Assembly: GCA_028829895.1 (NCBI GenBank)
Contig: CM054183.1
Span: 77,479,071 to 77,543,070 of the forward strand
Source of the DNA: Sinotaia quadrata
Lineage: Eukaryota; Mollusca; Gastropoda; Architaenioglossa; Viviparidae
DNA: 64,000 bases
Reading direction: 5' to 3'
Below are positions 23,200 to 35,040 of this stretch, one piece after another. The position numbers and the translations under genes are program-made. A model generated the notes under the pieces. That model saw only the letters and a list, made by a program, of their open reading frames with translations, was not told where the DNA came from and did no database searches. Every line of letters begins with the position of its first letter. Within the stretch, counting starts at the first letter, position 1.

Positions 23200-24480
23200 T
23201 TTTCTTTCTAATGCGGACACCCCAGTCTGTGCTGTCAAGCATGGTTCTTGCTGATCAAAGTTTCAAGCCGTAGGCATAGCGGGGCAGCGCAAACAGTCAC
23301 TGGAGCGTAACAGTGGCTCGGCATGCAACTTTTCTTACCCCCTTCCCTCCCGTTTCCTTCCTCAATTATTCTTACAGCTGCCTCATATCATGGGAGTATG
23401 CGTCTGTCTGTGGGGGTGTTGCCTACCACTTTCGGTATATCCATGTTTTCAGCTATCTCCTCTGTACCTATCCCGCTCAATATATAGCCTCTAGGTTGGC
23501 GAAAGAAATTATGCAAGGGGAGACAATTAATTACCAGCGGACGTAAATCACAACCAATGTCGTAATGCCTGAGAGAGACTCCTGTTTAAAGTATTCAAGT
23601 TTCATGCTATTTCAACCATTTCTCGTGGGAGATACACCAAAACCTGGAAGAAGGAAACAAAACAGAGAGTAACCTAAAACCACAAGCGAGAAAGGAAAAG
23701 TCTGATGAGAGAAAAAAAATCTCGTCATCAATCTGAAACCGAAGCACAGTTGGCCAGCGGGCAACAAGCCAGCCTGACGCGGGTTTTGCATAACAAACGA
23801 GCATCAAGCGGAAGGCGGCCGCGGAGAGGTGATACGCCGGAAGTGAAAGGCGGATCTCACACAGTTGGATCAATACGCATGTAAACTAGGGGCTGAATGG
23901 AGTCCAGTGTTAGCACTGGCTACACGAAATACATCCGTGTCGTCCTTGTCTGTGTTGCAGTCAACCAGAAGCAACACCCTAGTGACGTATGTATGGTTAA
24001 TGTGACCATTGCATACAGGCATATTATTCTTGTCAATAGCGTCAGATTTCTGGAGAGAAATAAAATAATCCGACAGCATTAACACTGTAAGAAAACAAAA
24101 TGGAAGCGCAATCGATTACTTCCCTCGATTTCGTACCGTAACCGCCGATCGCGGAAGCCTGGTGGACATATTATGGTGCGTCACGAAGTGAGAAATCCCT
24201 CAGTATTTAATTTAACGATTAAAACATTTTAGAGAGACATCGGTGATTTGCATATGTCTATTTGAGGAGGCTAGACCGTGTGTGACATTACAACTTCGCG
24301 TCCATTTGCAAATAGATCCATCCGCGTTGCGTCGTTGGCGATGTGTTGGTCCGGTGAACGCTGCCTGTCATGTTCATCTTTAAACGACGAGGAAAAAAAT
24401 GGTATGGATGGGAGGTACTGAGGGGGGGGGGGGAGATGATAGTAGCGTCCTAATATCTGCACGCAACTGTCCTCATAAAT
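23200..24480. promoter_or_regulatory. Complex GC-richer island, possible enhancer
   Basis: About 1.3 kb with almost no tandem repetition. It includes a canonical POU octamer ATTTGCAT at 24245-24252 and a CAATCGATTA word near 24110. Several short frames exist on both strands (for example minus 23607-23873), none recognisable. In an intron of a developmental transcription factor such an island is a candidate enhancer; the sequence alone does not prove it. Confidence 0.25.
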
Positions 24481-24597
24481 GTTTGTAATGGTGGTATATG
24501 TAGAGAAGGGTTAATATATCTATAGATGTTGGTGTTGTGTGTCAAACTAATTTCTATCTATCCCTGAGTTCATACATGAACCAAAGCACAAATTGAC

Positions 24598-24705
24598 GCG
24601 ATCGGCCTCATACCAGACCGATCAGATCGACAGACAGATATAAGCAACCACAACATGATGTGATCGGCCTCATACCAGACCGATCAGATCGACAATCATG
24701 TGTCG
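24598..24705. repeat. Duplicated element with inverted GATCGG ends
   Basis: Two identical copies of a 33-bp segment beginning GATCGGCCTCATACCAGACC and containing CCGATCAGATCGACA start near 24599 and 24661. Each copy begins GATCGG and has CCGATC 18 bp further on, so it can form a short hairpin. Confidence 0.85.
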
Positions 24706-24887
24706 GCCTGGCTTGTTCCCATTTTCACTCCATCACTTCTAGATAGGAGCAATATTTGATAGAATGAACAGAGCACGGTGGATGAACTGGTGACTTTAAT
24801 GAGTAAAAAAAGAAAATGTTGACAGATAAAGAGTTGCGATATAGAGTTGATTCCAGAACAAAACAAAACAATATGCTATTTGATACA

Positions 24888-25030
24888 ATGTCCTAATCTG
24901 CACAGAGCTACACCTGGATATTAAAAGGTTTACTTGTTCTAATCTACACAGAGCTACATCTGGATATTAAAAGGTTTACTTGTTCTAATCTACACAGAGC
25001 TACACCTGGATATCAAAAGCTTACTTGTTC
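24888..25030. repeat. Tandem repeat, about 54-bp unit, three copies
   Basis: The unit contains CAGAGCTACACCTGGATAT then TAAAAGGTTTACTTGTTCT. Confidence 0.92.
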
Positions 25031-25759
25031 TCAATCATATTAATACTGAAGCATTGTAAAGTTATCTAGTACAATCTAAGCCACAAAGTCACAGTGCCTT
25101 AAGAAGACTTCATGCATTGGTTTATGATTTATTATCAACAGGATAAAGCATTATAATATTATACAGAAGACATACAGTCATTTAATTATTATACAGAAGA
25201 CATACAGTCACATAATTATAAAATACTCTACAACTATCAGTAATTAAATAATAGTATTTGTAAGCAATGTGTAGATATATAAATATAAAATGCCAGAAAT
25301 TATAGGAAAACATCACCATACCAATATAAAGCAGCCGAAATAATGAATGTATTTTTTTTTTCAAATAGAAACATTTTATATCAAGAAAAGTGTGAAAAAT
25401 ATCACTTGTAACTGAATAATTTCCAAACCGTTAATTAAATAAAACATTCATTCCTTTAGATGTCATGAAATAAGGTAACAAAATAGATCTGACAATTAAA
25501 AATGAACTAACTACCTTAAAGAAAACAAAATATGTGCCCATACTTTGATTTGGGTTACAGTTCAGCATATTATGTGAACAGATAAGCAGGCCCACGAATC
25601 ATCACACAATATTGTTGCAAGGGGCAAAAAAACCTGATACAGTTTACACCCTATAGGAAAGCACATATTTTATATAACTCACAATAGACAGGAAGAGATA
25701 TTCTCTAGAATAGTTCATAGAGCAAAAGGCCTGTGTAGCTAGGCCTGAGTAGTCTGAAA
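25031..25759. other. AT-rich intron stretch
   Basis: A small duplication (ATTATACAGAAGACATACAG) occurs near 25156-25210. Nothing else recognisable. Confidence 0.6.
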
Positions 25760-26086
25760 GAGATACTTTCTAGAACAACACATGACCTGAGTACTTTGGA
25801 AGAGATACTTTCTAGAACAACACATGACCTGAGTACTTTGGAAGAGATACTTTCTAGAACAACACAAGACCTGAGTACTTTGGGAGAGATACTTTCTAGA
25901 ACAACACATGACCTGAGTACTTTGGAAAAGATACTTTCTAGAACAACACAAGACCTGAGTACATTGGGAGAGATACTTTCTAGAACAACACATGACCTGA
26001 GTACTTTGGGAGAGATACTTTCTAGAACAACACAAGACCTGAGTACTTTGGGAGAGATACTTTCTAGAACAACACAGAGAGAACAA
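25760..26086. repeat. Minisatellite, 42-bp unit, eight copies, each with TTCTAGAA
   Basis: The unit start GAGATACT (AAGATACT in one copy) recurs at 25760, 25802, 25844, 25886, 25928, 25970, 26012 and 26054. Each copy contains the palindrome TTCTAGAA, which fits the TTCnnGAA dimer of a heat-shock element. The 42-bp unit is a multiple of 3, so several frames stay open; the repeated 14-residue peptides are artefacts. Confidence 0.96.
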
Positions 26087-26529
26087 GGCGAGCGTTGAGG
26101 CACTTTAGATATTTCCTACCAACCAGAAAGACGACTTTTCCTCCAAAGGGGTTTGACACCTGCATGATAGGGATTTGACAAGTACATACTTGATACTTAA
26201 CATACTTGTTAAATTATCAATTTAACAGCTAAATATTTAACAGGGATTTGACACCTATATCAAATACCAGACAACGAATCATCATTTCACTAAAATAAAG
26301 ATGGTGACCTACACATAACCATGAGCTAAGGAACCAGGAAAAGACAGCAGGTGTTCACTTAAAAAGCGTTTTGACTAATTGCATTCAGTGTCTCTAATTT
26401 TCCAATTGAAATATCCCTCCCTCTCACTCTTAAGTCTGGATGCTGGTATCGCACTGTGTTTGATGTGTATACATGACTGTCAAGGTACTATGTGTAACTG
26501 TCTGTATTTCTTATATAACTGTCCTGTAG

Positions 26530-26530
<1 letters not shown>
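26087..26530. other. Non-repetitive intron stretch
   Basis: No gene seen. GGGATTTGACA words recur three times near 26145-26250. Confidence 0.6.
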
Positions 26531-26561
<31 letters not shown>

Positions 26562-26566
26562 AATCA

Positions 26567-26657
<91 letters not shown>

Positions 26658-26674
26658 CATCCATCCATCCATCC
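26531..26674. repeat. ATCT microsatellite ending in ATCC
   Basis: A long run of ATCT with two CAATCAAT breaks, then five ATCC units. Confidence 0.98.
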
Positions 26675-27134
26675 ATGTGACTGACTGTCCTAATGTATGT
26701 GACAATATAGAACTGCAATTAACATAAATAATAATTTAATTATTATTTTTTTAAATTAACTTTCTTATTTAATTAAATGTACTGCTAAATTTGTGTAAGA
26801 TGTTTATTGACCCTGAGATTTTCTTTGCTGAGAGAGCACAATGAAAAAACCTTTTAGAGTGTTGATTGGATGGACAAGTGTCTGGACACTCTTGCCTGCC
26901 TGTGTTTACATGGTTATGCAATCAACTCTACCTAGTGTAGTGGTCAGAGGTGAATTGCATAGGACCTTAAAATATGCATGAGTGGCTGTGTCTTGCCTAC
27001 TGGCAGTCTTCACGCTTAACCTTGCACCTACGCAAACTCAGGAACATTTTGTGAATAAGAGAACACATACAACTTTTGGCCTTGTGTTAAGTCTTAAGGT
27101 GAGAAATTTGAAGTTGTTGTTTAGTTGGAACGTG
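26675..27134. other. Non-repetitive intron stretch
   Basis: The first 130 bp are AT-rich, the rest balanced. No coding signal. Confidence 0.6.
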
Positions 27135-27352
27135 TGATTTTTACTGTGGAAATGTGTCCTTAATGTGATTTTTACAGTAGAAATGTGTCCCTAATGTGAT
27201 TTTTACAGTGGAAATGTGTCCCTAATGTTATTTTTACAGTGGAAATGTGTCCCTAATGTGATTTTTACAGTGGAAATGTGCCCCTAATGTGATTTTTACA
27301 GTGGAAATGTGTCCCTAATGTGATTTTTACAGTGGAAATGTGTCCCTAATGT
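27135..27352. repeat. Minisatellite, 31-bp unit, seven copies
   Basis: The unit is AATGTGATTTTTACAGTGGA then AATGTGTCCCT, nearly identical across copies. Each plus-strand copy contains TTTTTACAG, a splice-acceptor-like word, but on the strand opposite to Lhx1/5. Confidence 0.95.
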
Positions 27353-27767
27353 GGAACTGAGCACAATGAAAATATGCCTCAAGGCCACTGCATGTGCCAA
27401 GTCACTCAGGCTTTGTTCCAAACAGAACAGTAAAAACAAATACAATATATACACCAGGCACACCATTACACATTTACTCATTGGCATGAAAAATCCTAAA
27501 TGCTCCAGTCAGTAAAATCAGGTATGAGTGGAGCAGTTGAATTTTCTGTACTTAGAATATTCTTTGGTTGAATTTTCCATATTCAATAAATTATTTAATC
27601 ATAATTAGGAAATTTCTTAATTCTATTGTCATTTGTAGGATTCTTAATTGTATCGTTTTATTCATACTTAGGAAAATTCATTGCTAGCATTTTTCTATGC
27701 AGTTCCAATTGTCTGAACCTATTTGTTGGGCTGAAACAGTCAATGATATAAATATGCGTGAGCATAT

Positions 27768-27769
<2 letters not shown>
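27353..27769. other. Non-repetitive intron stretch
   Basis: AT-rich with no recognised feature. Confidence 0.6.
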
Positions 27770-27850
<81 letters not shown>

Positions 27851-27875
27851 CAGAGAGAGAAAGAGAGAGTGAGTG
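27770..27875. repeat. (GA)n microsatellite
   Basis: About 39 uninterrupted GA units, then a broken GA-rich tail. Confidence 0.97.
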
Positions 27876-28600
27876 GAGAGGTTTAATTAAGTATCTCAAT
27901 GGAATATTCACATGTATGCATCATATATGTTTTTTCATCAGTGCTTCAAAGTCGTTTTCTTCATCTTCATTTTCTTCCTCCAAGTCTGCAATACTGCAAA
28001 ATTGCTTCTTTTCATTGCCATGTGTAATCTTCCTTGCCAGGACCACATCATATACATGACATCAACATTTTCTGCACAGCACCATCTCACAAGCCACTCA
28101 CTATTTGCCTTGAACACATCACAGCAAATGTCATCTAGCTCTCGCATTGTTGGTGACAGAAAAGAAACTCAGCAATCATCTCATTAAAAACCAGGTGAAG
28201 AAATTCCAATTTATAACCGTCCGAAATTATCTCTGTGAAATGAAATTTATATTTTATATTATATTTATATTTATAACTCATTGGATGTCAAGTTTCTTTG
28301 TGAAAACCTGGCCAAGTTCTAAAACTTGAATATTAGTACTTCATAAAGGAAAGGAAATGAACTGTTAGCAGTGATAGGAACAGTATGAATTGCTAATAGC
28401 TACAAGAATTAAATAAACTCTTCTTATTCTTAGGAAAAACACTAAGCACTGTTAGTAGTGTATTCAATGCACTGTTTGGCCCAGTACTTGTAAGTACCAA
28501 TAAATCAATTTACTGTCTTGCTCTGTGATGGCATGATTCAAGAAATGCAAGGATTTTCAAAACTGTGTAGCATTACAAACTATTTCTGAAGGTCACGTAA
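27876..28600. other. AT-rich intron stretch
   Basis: Non-repetitive. Frames at 27912-28187 (plus) and 27938-28147 (minus) overlap and neither is recognisable. Confidence 0.5.
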
Positions 28601-29420
28601 AACTGGGAATGAAAATAAAAACAAATACAAACCCCAACCCCAAATCTTTTACAGGGCTGGGGTGGGGAATAGTTCCAAAGTCCACATGAGAGACGATTAA
28701 ATCGCGCAGTTGAACTCTAATACCCCGAGGTTTGTAGATTTAAAAAAGAAAAGAAAAAAGTCCACATGGGCGATCGGTCGATCGACACTGAGTGGAAAGA
28801 TTTAGCTGATGGAGTTTGCAGATGGCTAAATCACAGAACCAGCCCATCAGATTGTGCACAAAATCCGTCGGCAAAAATTAAACTTTACCGGTAGCTACGC
28901 GGGATCTGGTCCCAAGGGTAAAGAGAACAGTGGAAGGATAGGGAAAAATTTCTTGTAGGCACGACCCTCGATTGAACGCTAGACCTTTGTGTCTGCAACT
29001 CTGAAACTGTCCTGCAATCTTCCAGGACAAATATGAGCAGAGATTGTGATGGTAATGGAAAGGTGCTTGGCACTGTCATTTGATCTGCGTGTGGACTTTG
29101 TGCTAAATGGTTTGGCTTTTGTTTTCTTGCATTAAGCATCTATTCCAGTCGCCGATTTGCGTGCTGGCTAGTCGTGGCGGACACATTCTATCTCTCGGAC
29201 AGAAAACAATCAAAATGAAATGTGTCCCGACAGAGGCCAGCACACACTGTGAAATGGATTTAAGTTTGGCTTCATTTACCAAGCGTATGAAGGTACTGGA
29301 GATCTGTCGTTTGTTCATTATCACCGACGGTTTAAATTATGTCGTTCGTCAGCAGAAGCCACGCGTCGTGCGATCTGTCTGTCTAAAAAGTCAATAGTGT
29401 TTAGAGGGTCACGTAATTTG
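28601..29420. promoter_or_regulatory. Complex intron island, possible enhancer
   Basis: Balanced, non-repetitive sequence. It includes GATCGGTCGATCGAC near 28770 and a block around 28860-29000 where a weak tRNA-like B box can be imagined but not completed. Plus frame 29107-29397 and minus frame 29103-29324 lie on top of each other, and neither has a domain. Listed as a possible conserved non-coding element only. Confidence 0.2.
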
Positions 29421-29727
29421 CAGGTACATATTACTCATGCCCCCCACCCTTTCTCAATTATTAGTCAAATAACTTTTAAGTTCATAGCAATCTGACTCCA
29501 GTCACACTTGCAGAGTGAAATAAACTATTGCTCAAATGTGTGATGTTTGTGAGCAAAGTTTGGTATGTGTGTACATCATGGTAATATTTTCTTTGTCGTT
29601 TTACTTTGGATTGATTTCTACAGTATTTATTGCAATATCAATTTCTTTACCATATGCAGTGTTTTAGCAACTCACTGTGTTGGCACTAAATGCAAATTAC
29701 TTGATTAAAAGTTCGTCTTATGGACAG
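29421..29727. other. Non-repetitive intron stretch
   Basis: AT-rich with no recognised feature. Confidence 0.6.
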
Positions 29728-30325
29728 TGGACAGCAGAGTGAATGTTGACAGTGTTAGTGTTGGTAATGTTACTGATAATAGTGATTTTGATGGTAGTGA
29801 TTTGAATAGTGATATTGTGGTGATGGTAATGTTGATGATAATGGTGCGTGTGATAGTGATTATGACAATGGTGTGTAGGGGTGTAATTGGTAGTGGTGAT
29901 AAGGGTAATAAAGAGGGTAGTGATGGTGGTGAAAGTGATTATGACGATGGTCGGGTTTAGTTGGTAGTGGTGATAATGGTAATAAAGGCGGTAATGATGG
30001 TTGTGATAGTGGTGATGTTAGAAGCCAAGCATCCCTTCACACACACAGGCAGGGCTAGGTTAAGATTCTAGAACAGATGGTAATGGTGATGATTGGTGGT
30101 AGTGATGATGAAGGTAGTTATGAATGTTGGTGGTGATTATGAAGGTTGTAATGATTGGTGGTAGTGGTGTTGAAGGTATGTATGATTGTTGTCATGGTGA
30201 TGAAGGTAGTTATGATTGTTGTCATTTTGATGAAGGTAGTAATGATTGTTGTCATGGTGATGAAGGTAGTAATGATTGTTGTCATGGTGATGAAGGTAGT
30301 AATGATTATGGTAGTAGTGATGATG
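29728..30325. repeat. GAT-rich degenerate repeat and 30-bp array
   Basis: From 29728 to 30000, loosely repeated TAGTGATGATGG-like words. From about 30080 to 30325, a clearer unit of about 30 bp (GGTGATGAAGGTAGTAATGA then TTGTTGTCAT). An interspersed fragment at 30020-30073 interrupts it. Confidence 0.88.
30020..30073 (+). repeat. Interspersed repeat fragment, copy 1
   Basis: Starts AGCCAAGCATCCCTTCAC and continues ACACACAGGCAGGGC, then AAGATTCTAGAACAGA. It aligns by eye with 35982-36036 (AGCCAAGCACCCCTTCAC ... AACAGA) with scattered mismatches. Family unknown. Confidence 0.6.
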
Positions 30326-31884
30326 GTAATGTGATGCTTGAGAGTCACTCTTGCATAATGTAAAGAAGATTAATGTAGAGGTGTAGATAACCATTTATTT
30401 TTCATGCTTCTTCTTGAGCTAAGTCTGATGGAAGAGATGATTTATGACTTGGAAACTGAAATATGTAGTTGCAAACACAACTGACTGATGGACAGTGGCT
30501 GGAGGGATGAGATGAGAGACATCTTAATAAAGAGATGGTTTTCTGGATGGAAACTTAAATAGATAGTTGCAAACATGACTGAATGATGAACAGTGGCTGG
30601 AGGGTTGAGATGAGTGATTCCAGTTCGCTGACATGCAAAATTAGTATAAATAGTGAACCTCCTTTCCAATACTCATGTTCGATTTGTTTGAAATCTGGTT
30701 CTAAAGGCAGACCATAAGCTGGTGTGAGTTGTCTGATTACTATATGTGAGAGTTAATTTAGAATAATTTATATCTTAGAATTAGTGTTTCATGTACTGGA
30801 CTTACAACAATTATGTTCCTTGATCTAGATATACTGTATATTTTGAATTGATTTATTTGATATATACATGTTAGATTAACTATGTATTATTGAATGTGTT
30901 TCATAACAAGATGTATCGAGTGGAGTGTGTATGAGGGCTAACACTTCTCTTGCAAACACGTAAGTTGAGTGACTAGAGAGAGAGAGTGTAAAAAATGATA
31001 TAGGCTAAATTATAGCATTGCACTTGAATATTTCCAGGCCATGCCTTTTTTCTTCTTTTCCCTTCCTGTTGCTTCATTGTTTTAGATCATCGACATTGTT
31101 CCTCATCTTGAGAGATTTCCCTATGATCAATGTGTGAGTCATCTTTGTTAATATTTACCGGGAGACCCCAGTGTTGGTGAGAATGGAAATGCAGATACAT
31201 GGTCGCTTCTTATACCAGCAAAGTTCAAGAGTAATCATGCAATACTGCATATATGAGTTGAAAACAAACCCTGGTGCCCTATCAATTTTATGAATTGACC
31301 ATGTGTTCTTTCTATGACACAACACATGGTGGCCCAGCAGAACAGGTCACGTGTTCAGTCATTTATCTCCTATCTTTCTCTTTTCCAGTTCTATGAAAAG
31401 AACTCTAAACCTTAAATAGAGTTTGTTCACTTGAAGTAGTCATTGTCAATATTAACTGTATAAGAGAAAACTGAAGCATTATTTAATAGTATATACGTGA
31501 CTGTTTCAAATCTTAGTTGTATATATTTGTGATATATTTATTTTATAATAAATCTTTATTTTTGTTAATCCCTTCTTATTCATATTAATTGATACATGTC
31601 TGGAATAGTAAGTGGGTGGATGGGGGCATGATGAGTCAGTGATTGGATGAATGTTAGTAAGTTGATAAAATACATTATTCCTTAAGTAAGAAGTTCCACC
31701 TGTGAACAGATAAATTTTGTGTCGATAGTACGTTTACTTACAGTGGTGTATGGATGTGAAATTCATATAGGAAAACAGATCCTAATTTAAGATTTAACCA
31801 CTGATAAGTGATTATGCATTATTTAATGATAATATATTCATAATAATAATCATAACAGAGGCAGAATGTATTATAGCGCCACAG
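30326..31884. other. Intron stretch with one duplication
   Basis: At about 30450-30620 a unit of roughly 98 bp (TAGTTGCAAACA...ACAGTGGCTGGAGGG) is present twice. The rest is AT-rich and non-repetitive. Confidence 0.65.
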
Positions 31885-32440
31885 GTAGTAATAATTGTTG
31901 TGGTGATGAAGTTAGTAATGATTGGTGATGATGGTAGTAATGATTGTAGTCATAGTGATGAAGGTACTAATGATTGTTGTCATGGTGTTGAAGGTAGCAA
32001 TGCTGATGGTAGTAATGATTGTTGTTGTGGTGACAGTAGTAATGATTGTTGTGGTGATGATGGTATTAAAGACTGCTGGTGGTGGTGTTGAATATAGTAA
32101 TGATTGGTGATAGTAGCGATAAAGGTAGAAATGATTGGTGGTAGTGGTGATGATTGTAGTAATAACTGTTGTCATGGTGATGAAGGTAGTAATAATTGGT
32201 GGTAATGGTGATAATGATAATAATGAGATTGTTGTCATGGTGATGAAGGTAGTAATGATTGTAGTCATGGTGATGAAGGTACTAATGATTGGTGGTAGTG
32301 GTGATTATCGATAATAATGAGATTGTTGTCATGTTGATCTCGGTAGTAATGATTGTTGTGGCGATGACGGTAGTAATAATTGGTGGCAGTGATGATGCAC
32401 TAGTAATGACGGGAGGTATGGTGATGAAGGTAGTGATAAA
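31885..32440. repeat. GAT-rich minisatellite, 30-bp unit, related to the array at 30.1 kb
   Basis: Repeats of GGTGATGAAGGTAGTAATGA with TTGTTGTCAT or TTGGTGGTAG endings. The unit is shared with 30080-30325, so the two arrays, 1.6 kb apart, have a common origin. Confidence 0.93.
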
Positions 32441-32819
32441 GATGAATATAACTGTATGATTGATATGTGCAATTAGAGTCTGATGGTTATGTTTTGTAAT
32501 GAGTTAAGAGGACGATACAAAACAAGTCACGTTTGTTAAGTATGGAGGAGTGCTATTCTCTATAATTATGAACTCAAGTATATAAAGTATTTTTATTTTA
32601 AATGATAACTGACTGGATGCACAATGAAACTACTTTATCATTTCTCTGCAAATCAAGCTGTTATTATTGTGCATTACTTCAACCTCACTGCCACCATTAC
32701 CTGCCTACTATCATCACCACCCATACTACCACCATTCTACGTTAGCTGCTACTAATACGACTGTTATTATCACTAATATTGCTATTACCATTATTATTAA
32801 ACCACCATCACTGCTAGAT
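32441..32819. other. Intron stretch, partly CAC/TAC-rich
   Basis: Positions 32675-32815 are rich in ACCACCAT-like words. No gene seen. Confidence 0.6.
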
Positions 32820-33470
32820 GAGATATTGGTATTTGCCATGCCGGGTGTACTGGAGATGTTGGTATTTGCCATGCCGGATGTACTGGAGATGTTGCAATTT
32901 GCCTTACAAAGCACATCTAACTTGCTTCTAATTCCAATTCTCAGTGTACTGGGTATGTTGGCATTTGATGACGTTGGCATTTTGTCATGGTAAGTGTACT
33001 GGAGACATTGGTATTATGTCATGGTAAGTGTACTGGAGACATTGGTATTATGTCATGGTAAGTGTACTGGAGACATTGGTATTATGTCATGGTAAGTGTA
33101 CTGGAGACATTGGTGTTTCTCAATTTAAGTAAACTGGAGACATTGGTATTTGTCATGGCAAGTGTACTGGAGAAGTTGGTATTTGTCATGGTAAATGTTG
33201 TGCAAACTTTGGTATTTGTCATGGTAAATATACAGGAGACATTGGTGTTTCTCATGGTAAGTGTACTGGAGACTTTGGTATTTGCCTTGCATACTGGAGT
33301 GTACAGGAGACGTTGGCATTTGCAATGCTAAATCTAGTGGAGATTTTGGCCTTTGCCATGCTAAATCTAGTGGAGATTTTGGCCTTTGCCATGCTACGTT
33401 ACTGGAGACGTTGGCTTTTACTATGATGAGTGTACTGTAGATGATATTTGCAATGCTACGTTACTGTAGA
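32820..33470. repeat. Minisatellite, 34-bp unit, about 17 copies
   Basis: The unit is GGTAAGTGTACTGGAGACAT then TGGTATTATGTCAT. The block 32995-33115 is nearly identical and both edges are diverged. Each plus-strand copy begins ATG|GTAAGT, a strong splice-donor word, on the strand opposite to Lhx1/5. Confidence 0.94.
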
Positions 33471-34529
33471 TGATATTTGCAATGCTCAATGCGCTTGAGA
33501 TGTTTCTCTATATAAGTACACTCTTTACAGTTTTACATTACAGTTTTACGCTTGAAGAAGCCAGGACTCTTGTACACGATGAATGTGTCCTCAGAAACAA
33601 AAACCTGATGTCGATGTTGAAGTGCACTGTTGTCAACTCTGGCGATGTTTTGTAGAGAAATTCTCAAGAACACACACTAATTTAAGGCAATATTTTTCCT
33701 GCAATTAGTATCTGGATTATTTTCTATTTCAATTCAGAAAGCAAATTTAGACCCAAATTTCACTTCCACCAATCGGCTCTCCCTTCCTTCTGCAACACCC
33801 CACACTCTCTCGTGACACATGCTGACTCTGGAGACAGGGGGTGGCCCGGGGGTCGGGTCATGTTAGCGCGTGAGGAGAGCATGGTGGCGAAGGCTTGCGT
33901 GACCGGGAGTCGAGCAGTAACGAAAATTAACGAAAAACGGAACCGGAATCGTAACGAAAATTGACGAGGAGTGAATCGGCTTTGGCGCACGGGCAGGACA
34001 TGTGACACAGATGCTCTTCACTTCCAAGCGAAAATCCACCAAAGAGCAAGAGGAGGAAGAGGAGGGAAGGAGGTTTAAAAGTGCAATATCTTTGCAATGA
34101 AAGAGTGACGCATAATCAAACATAATTATTTTTTATACTGCACATATGTAACGACAATGGTGTGTAGTCATTGTCTTTCAATCAAACTTTTATTTTTAAA
34201 TACAAAGGAAAGAGAATGCAAGATTTGAGTGCATTCGAATTTGTTCAGAGCACTTTCTATGTCTAACTGTGTTAAGACGCTTAGAGGCAAGGTGGAGTAA
34301 AATAAATTTCAGATATTGTCATGACATTTATGAAGACAATGAAACAGTACACACTACAAGAAATACTCACTGACATCAAACATCTAAAGGGGCTGCCTTT
34401 TAATGGACACTTCACAAAATATCATGTGTCCAGACAAGACACTCAATATAAACAGCAAATGGTCTATTTGAAACAACCGCTGCCTTAACCGATTCAGACG
34501 TAAAAGAGAACAAATATAAGAGGGAGGGG
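33471..34529. promoter_or_regulatory. Intron stretch with a GC-rich island at 33780-34080
   Basis: The island contains two copies of GTAACGAAAATTRACG, at 33917-33932 and 33951-33966, and a run of CCGG/GCGCG words unusual for this AT-rich window. No convincing frame on either strand. A possible regulatory element. The rest (34081-34529) is AT-rich. Confidence 0.25.
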
Positions 34530-35040
34530 AAGCAACATTAGAACTGAAAGGCTGTGATGGTGGTAAATTTGTTGGTTAGGTAGGGGAGGTTCTAAAGTAA
34601 TGATGTGGGGTAATGATGGTGGCCAATGTGATGTGATGATGGTTGTAATGGTAAGTGTGTTAATGGTAGACCGTGAGAAGAAATGGAGATACATGTGATG
34701 ATGATTGTAATGGTAAGTGTGTTAATGGTAGACCGTGAGAAGAAATGGAGATACATGTGATGATGGTTGTAAGTGTGTTAATGATGGAGCGTGAGAAGAA
34801 ATGGAGATACATGTGATGATAGTTGTTTTGACGTCAACCCTGACACTTACAAATATATCATCATAAGGAGTGCCAAGATAGGGTCACTCCGGCAATGTAA
34901 CAATTTATATAACAATTAAGTCTAGAAATAGGGATAGGCAAAATTACGCCAACACCGTTATAGTGGTAGGTATGCTAAGGATGGAGTGTGAGATGAAACG
35001 GAGGTACATATGATGCAGATGTGAATAATTATGTGTGAGT
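34530..35040. repeat. Minisatellite, about 62-bp unit, interrupted by an insertion
   Basis: Unit words are TGTGTTAATGGTAGACCGTG and AGAAATGGAGATACATGTG. The array resumes in decayed form after 34958 (GGATGGAGTGTGAGATGAAA, GGAGGTACATATGATG), so the interspersed repeat at 34826-34957 was inserted into it. Confidence 0.85.
34826..34957 (+). mobile_element. Unclassified interspersed element, copy 1
   Basis: Matches 53702-53826 in the same orientation. Shared words in order: CTGACA, TTACAAA, TAAGGAGTGCC, AACAATTTATATAA, CTAGAAATA, GGATAGG/GAATAGG. Copy 1 carries about 10 extra bases in the middle. It sits cleanly inside a minisatellite unit, as expected for an insertion. No coding capacity and no obvious terminal inverted repeats, so the class is unknown. 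Confidence 0.72.

Noticed and set aside
25705..26103. Three open frames over the 42-bp array
   Set aside because: The unit is a multiple of 3, so any frame without a stop in one unit stays open; the peptides are simple repeats.
28960..29010. tRNA or tRNA-derived SINE
   Set aside because: A weak B-box-like word can be seen but no A box at the right distance and no cloverleaf.
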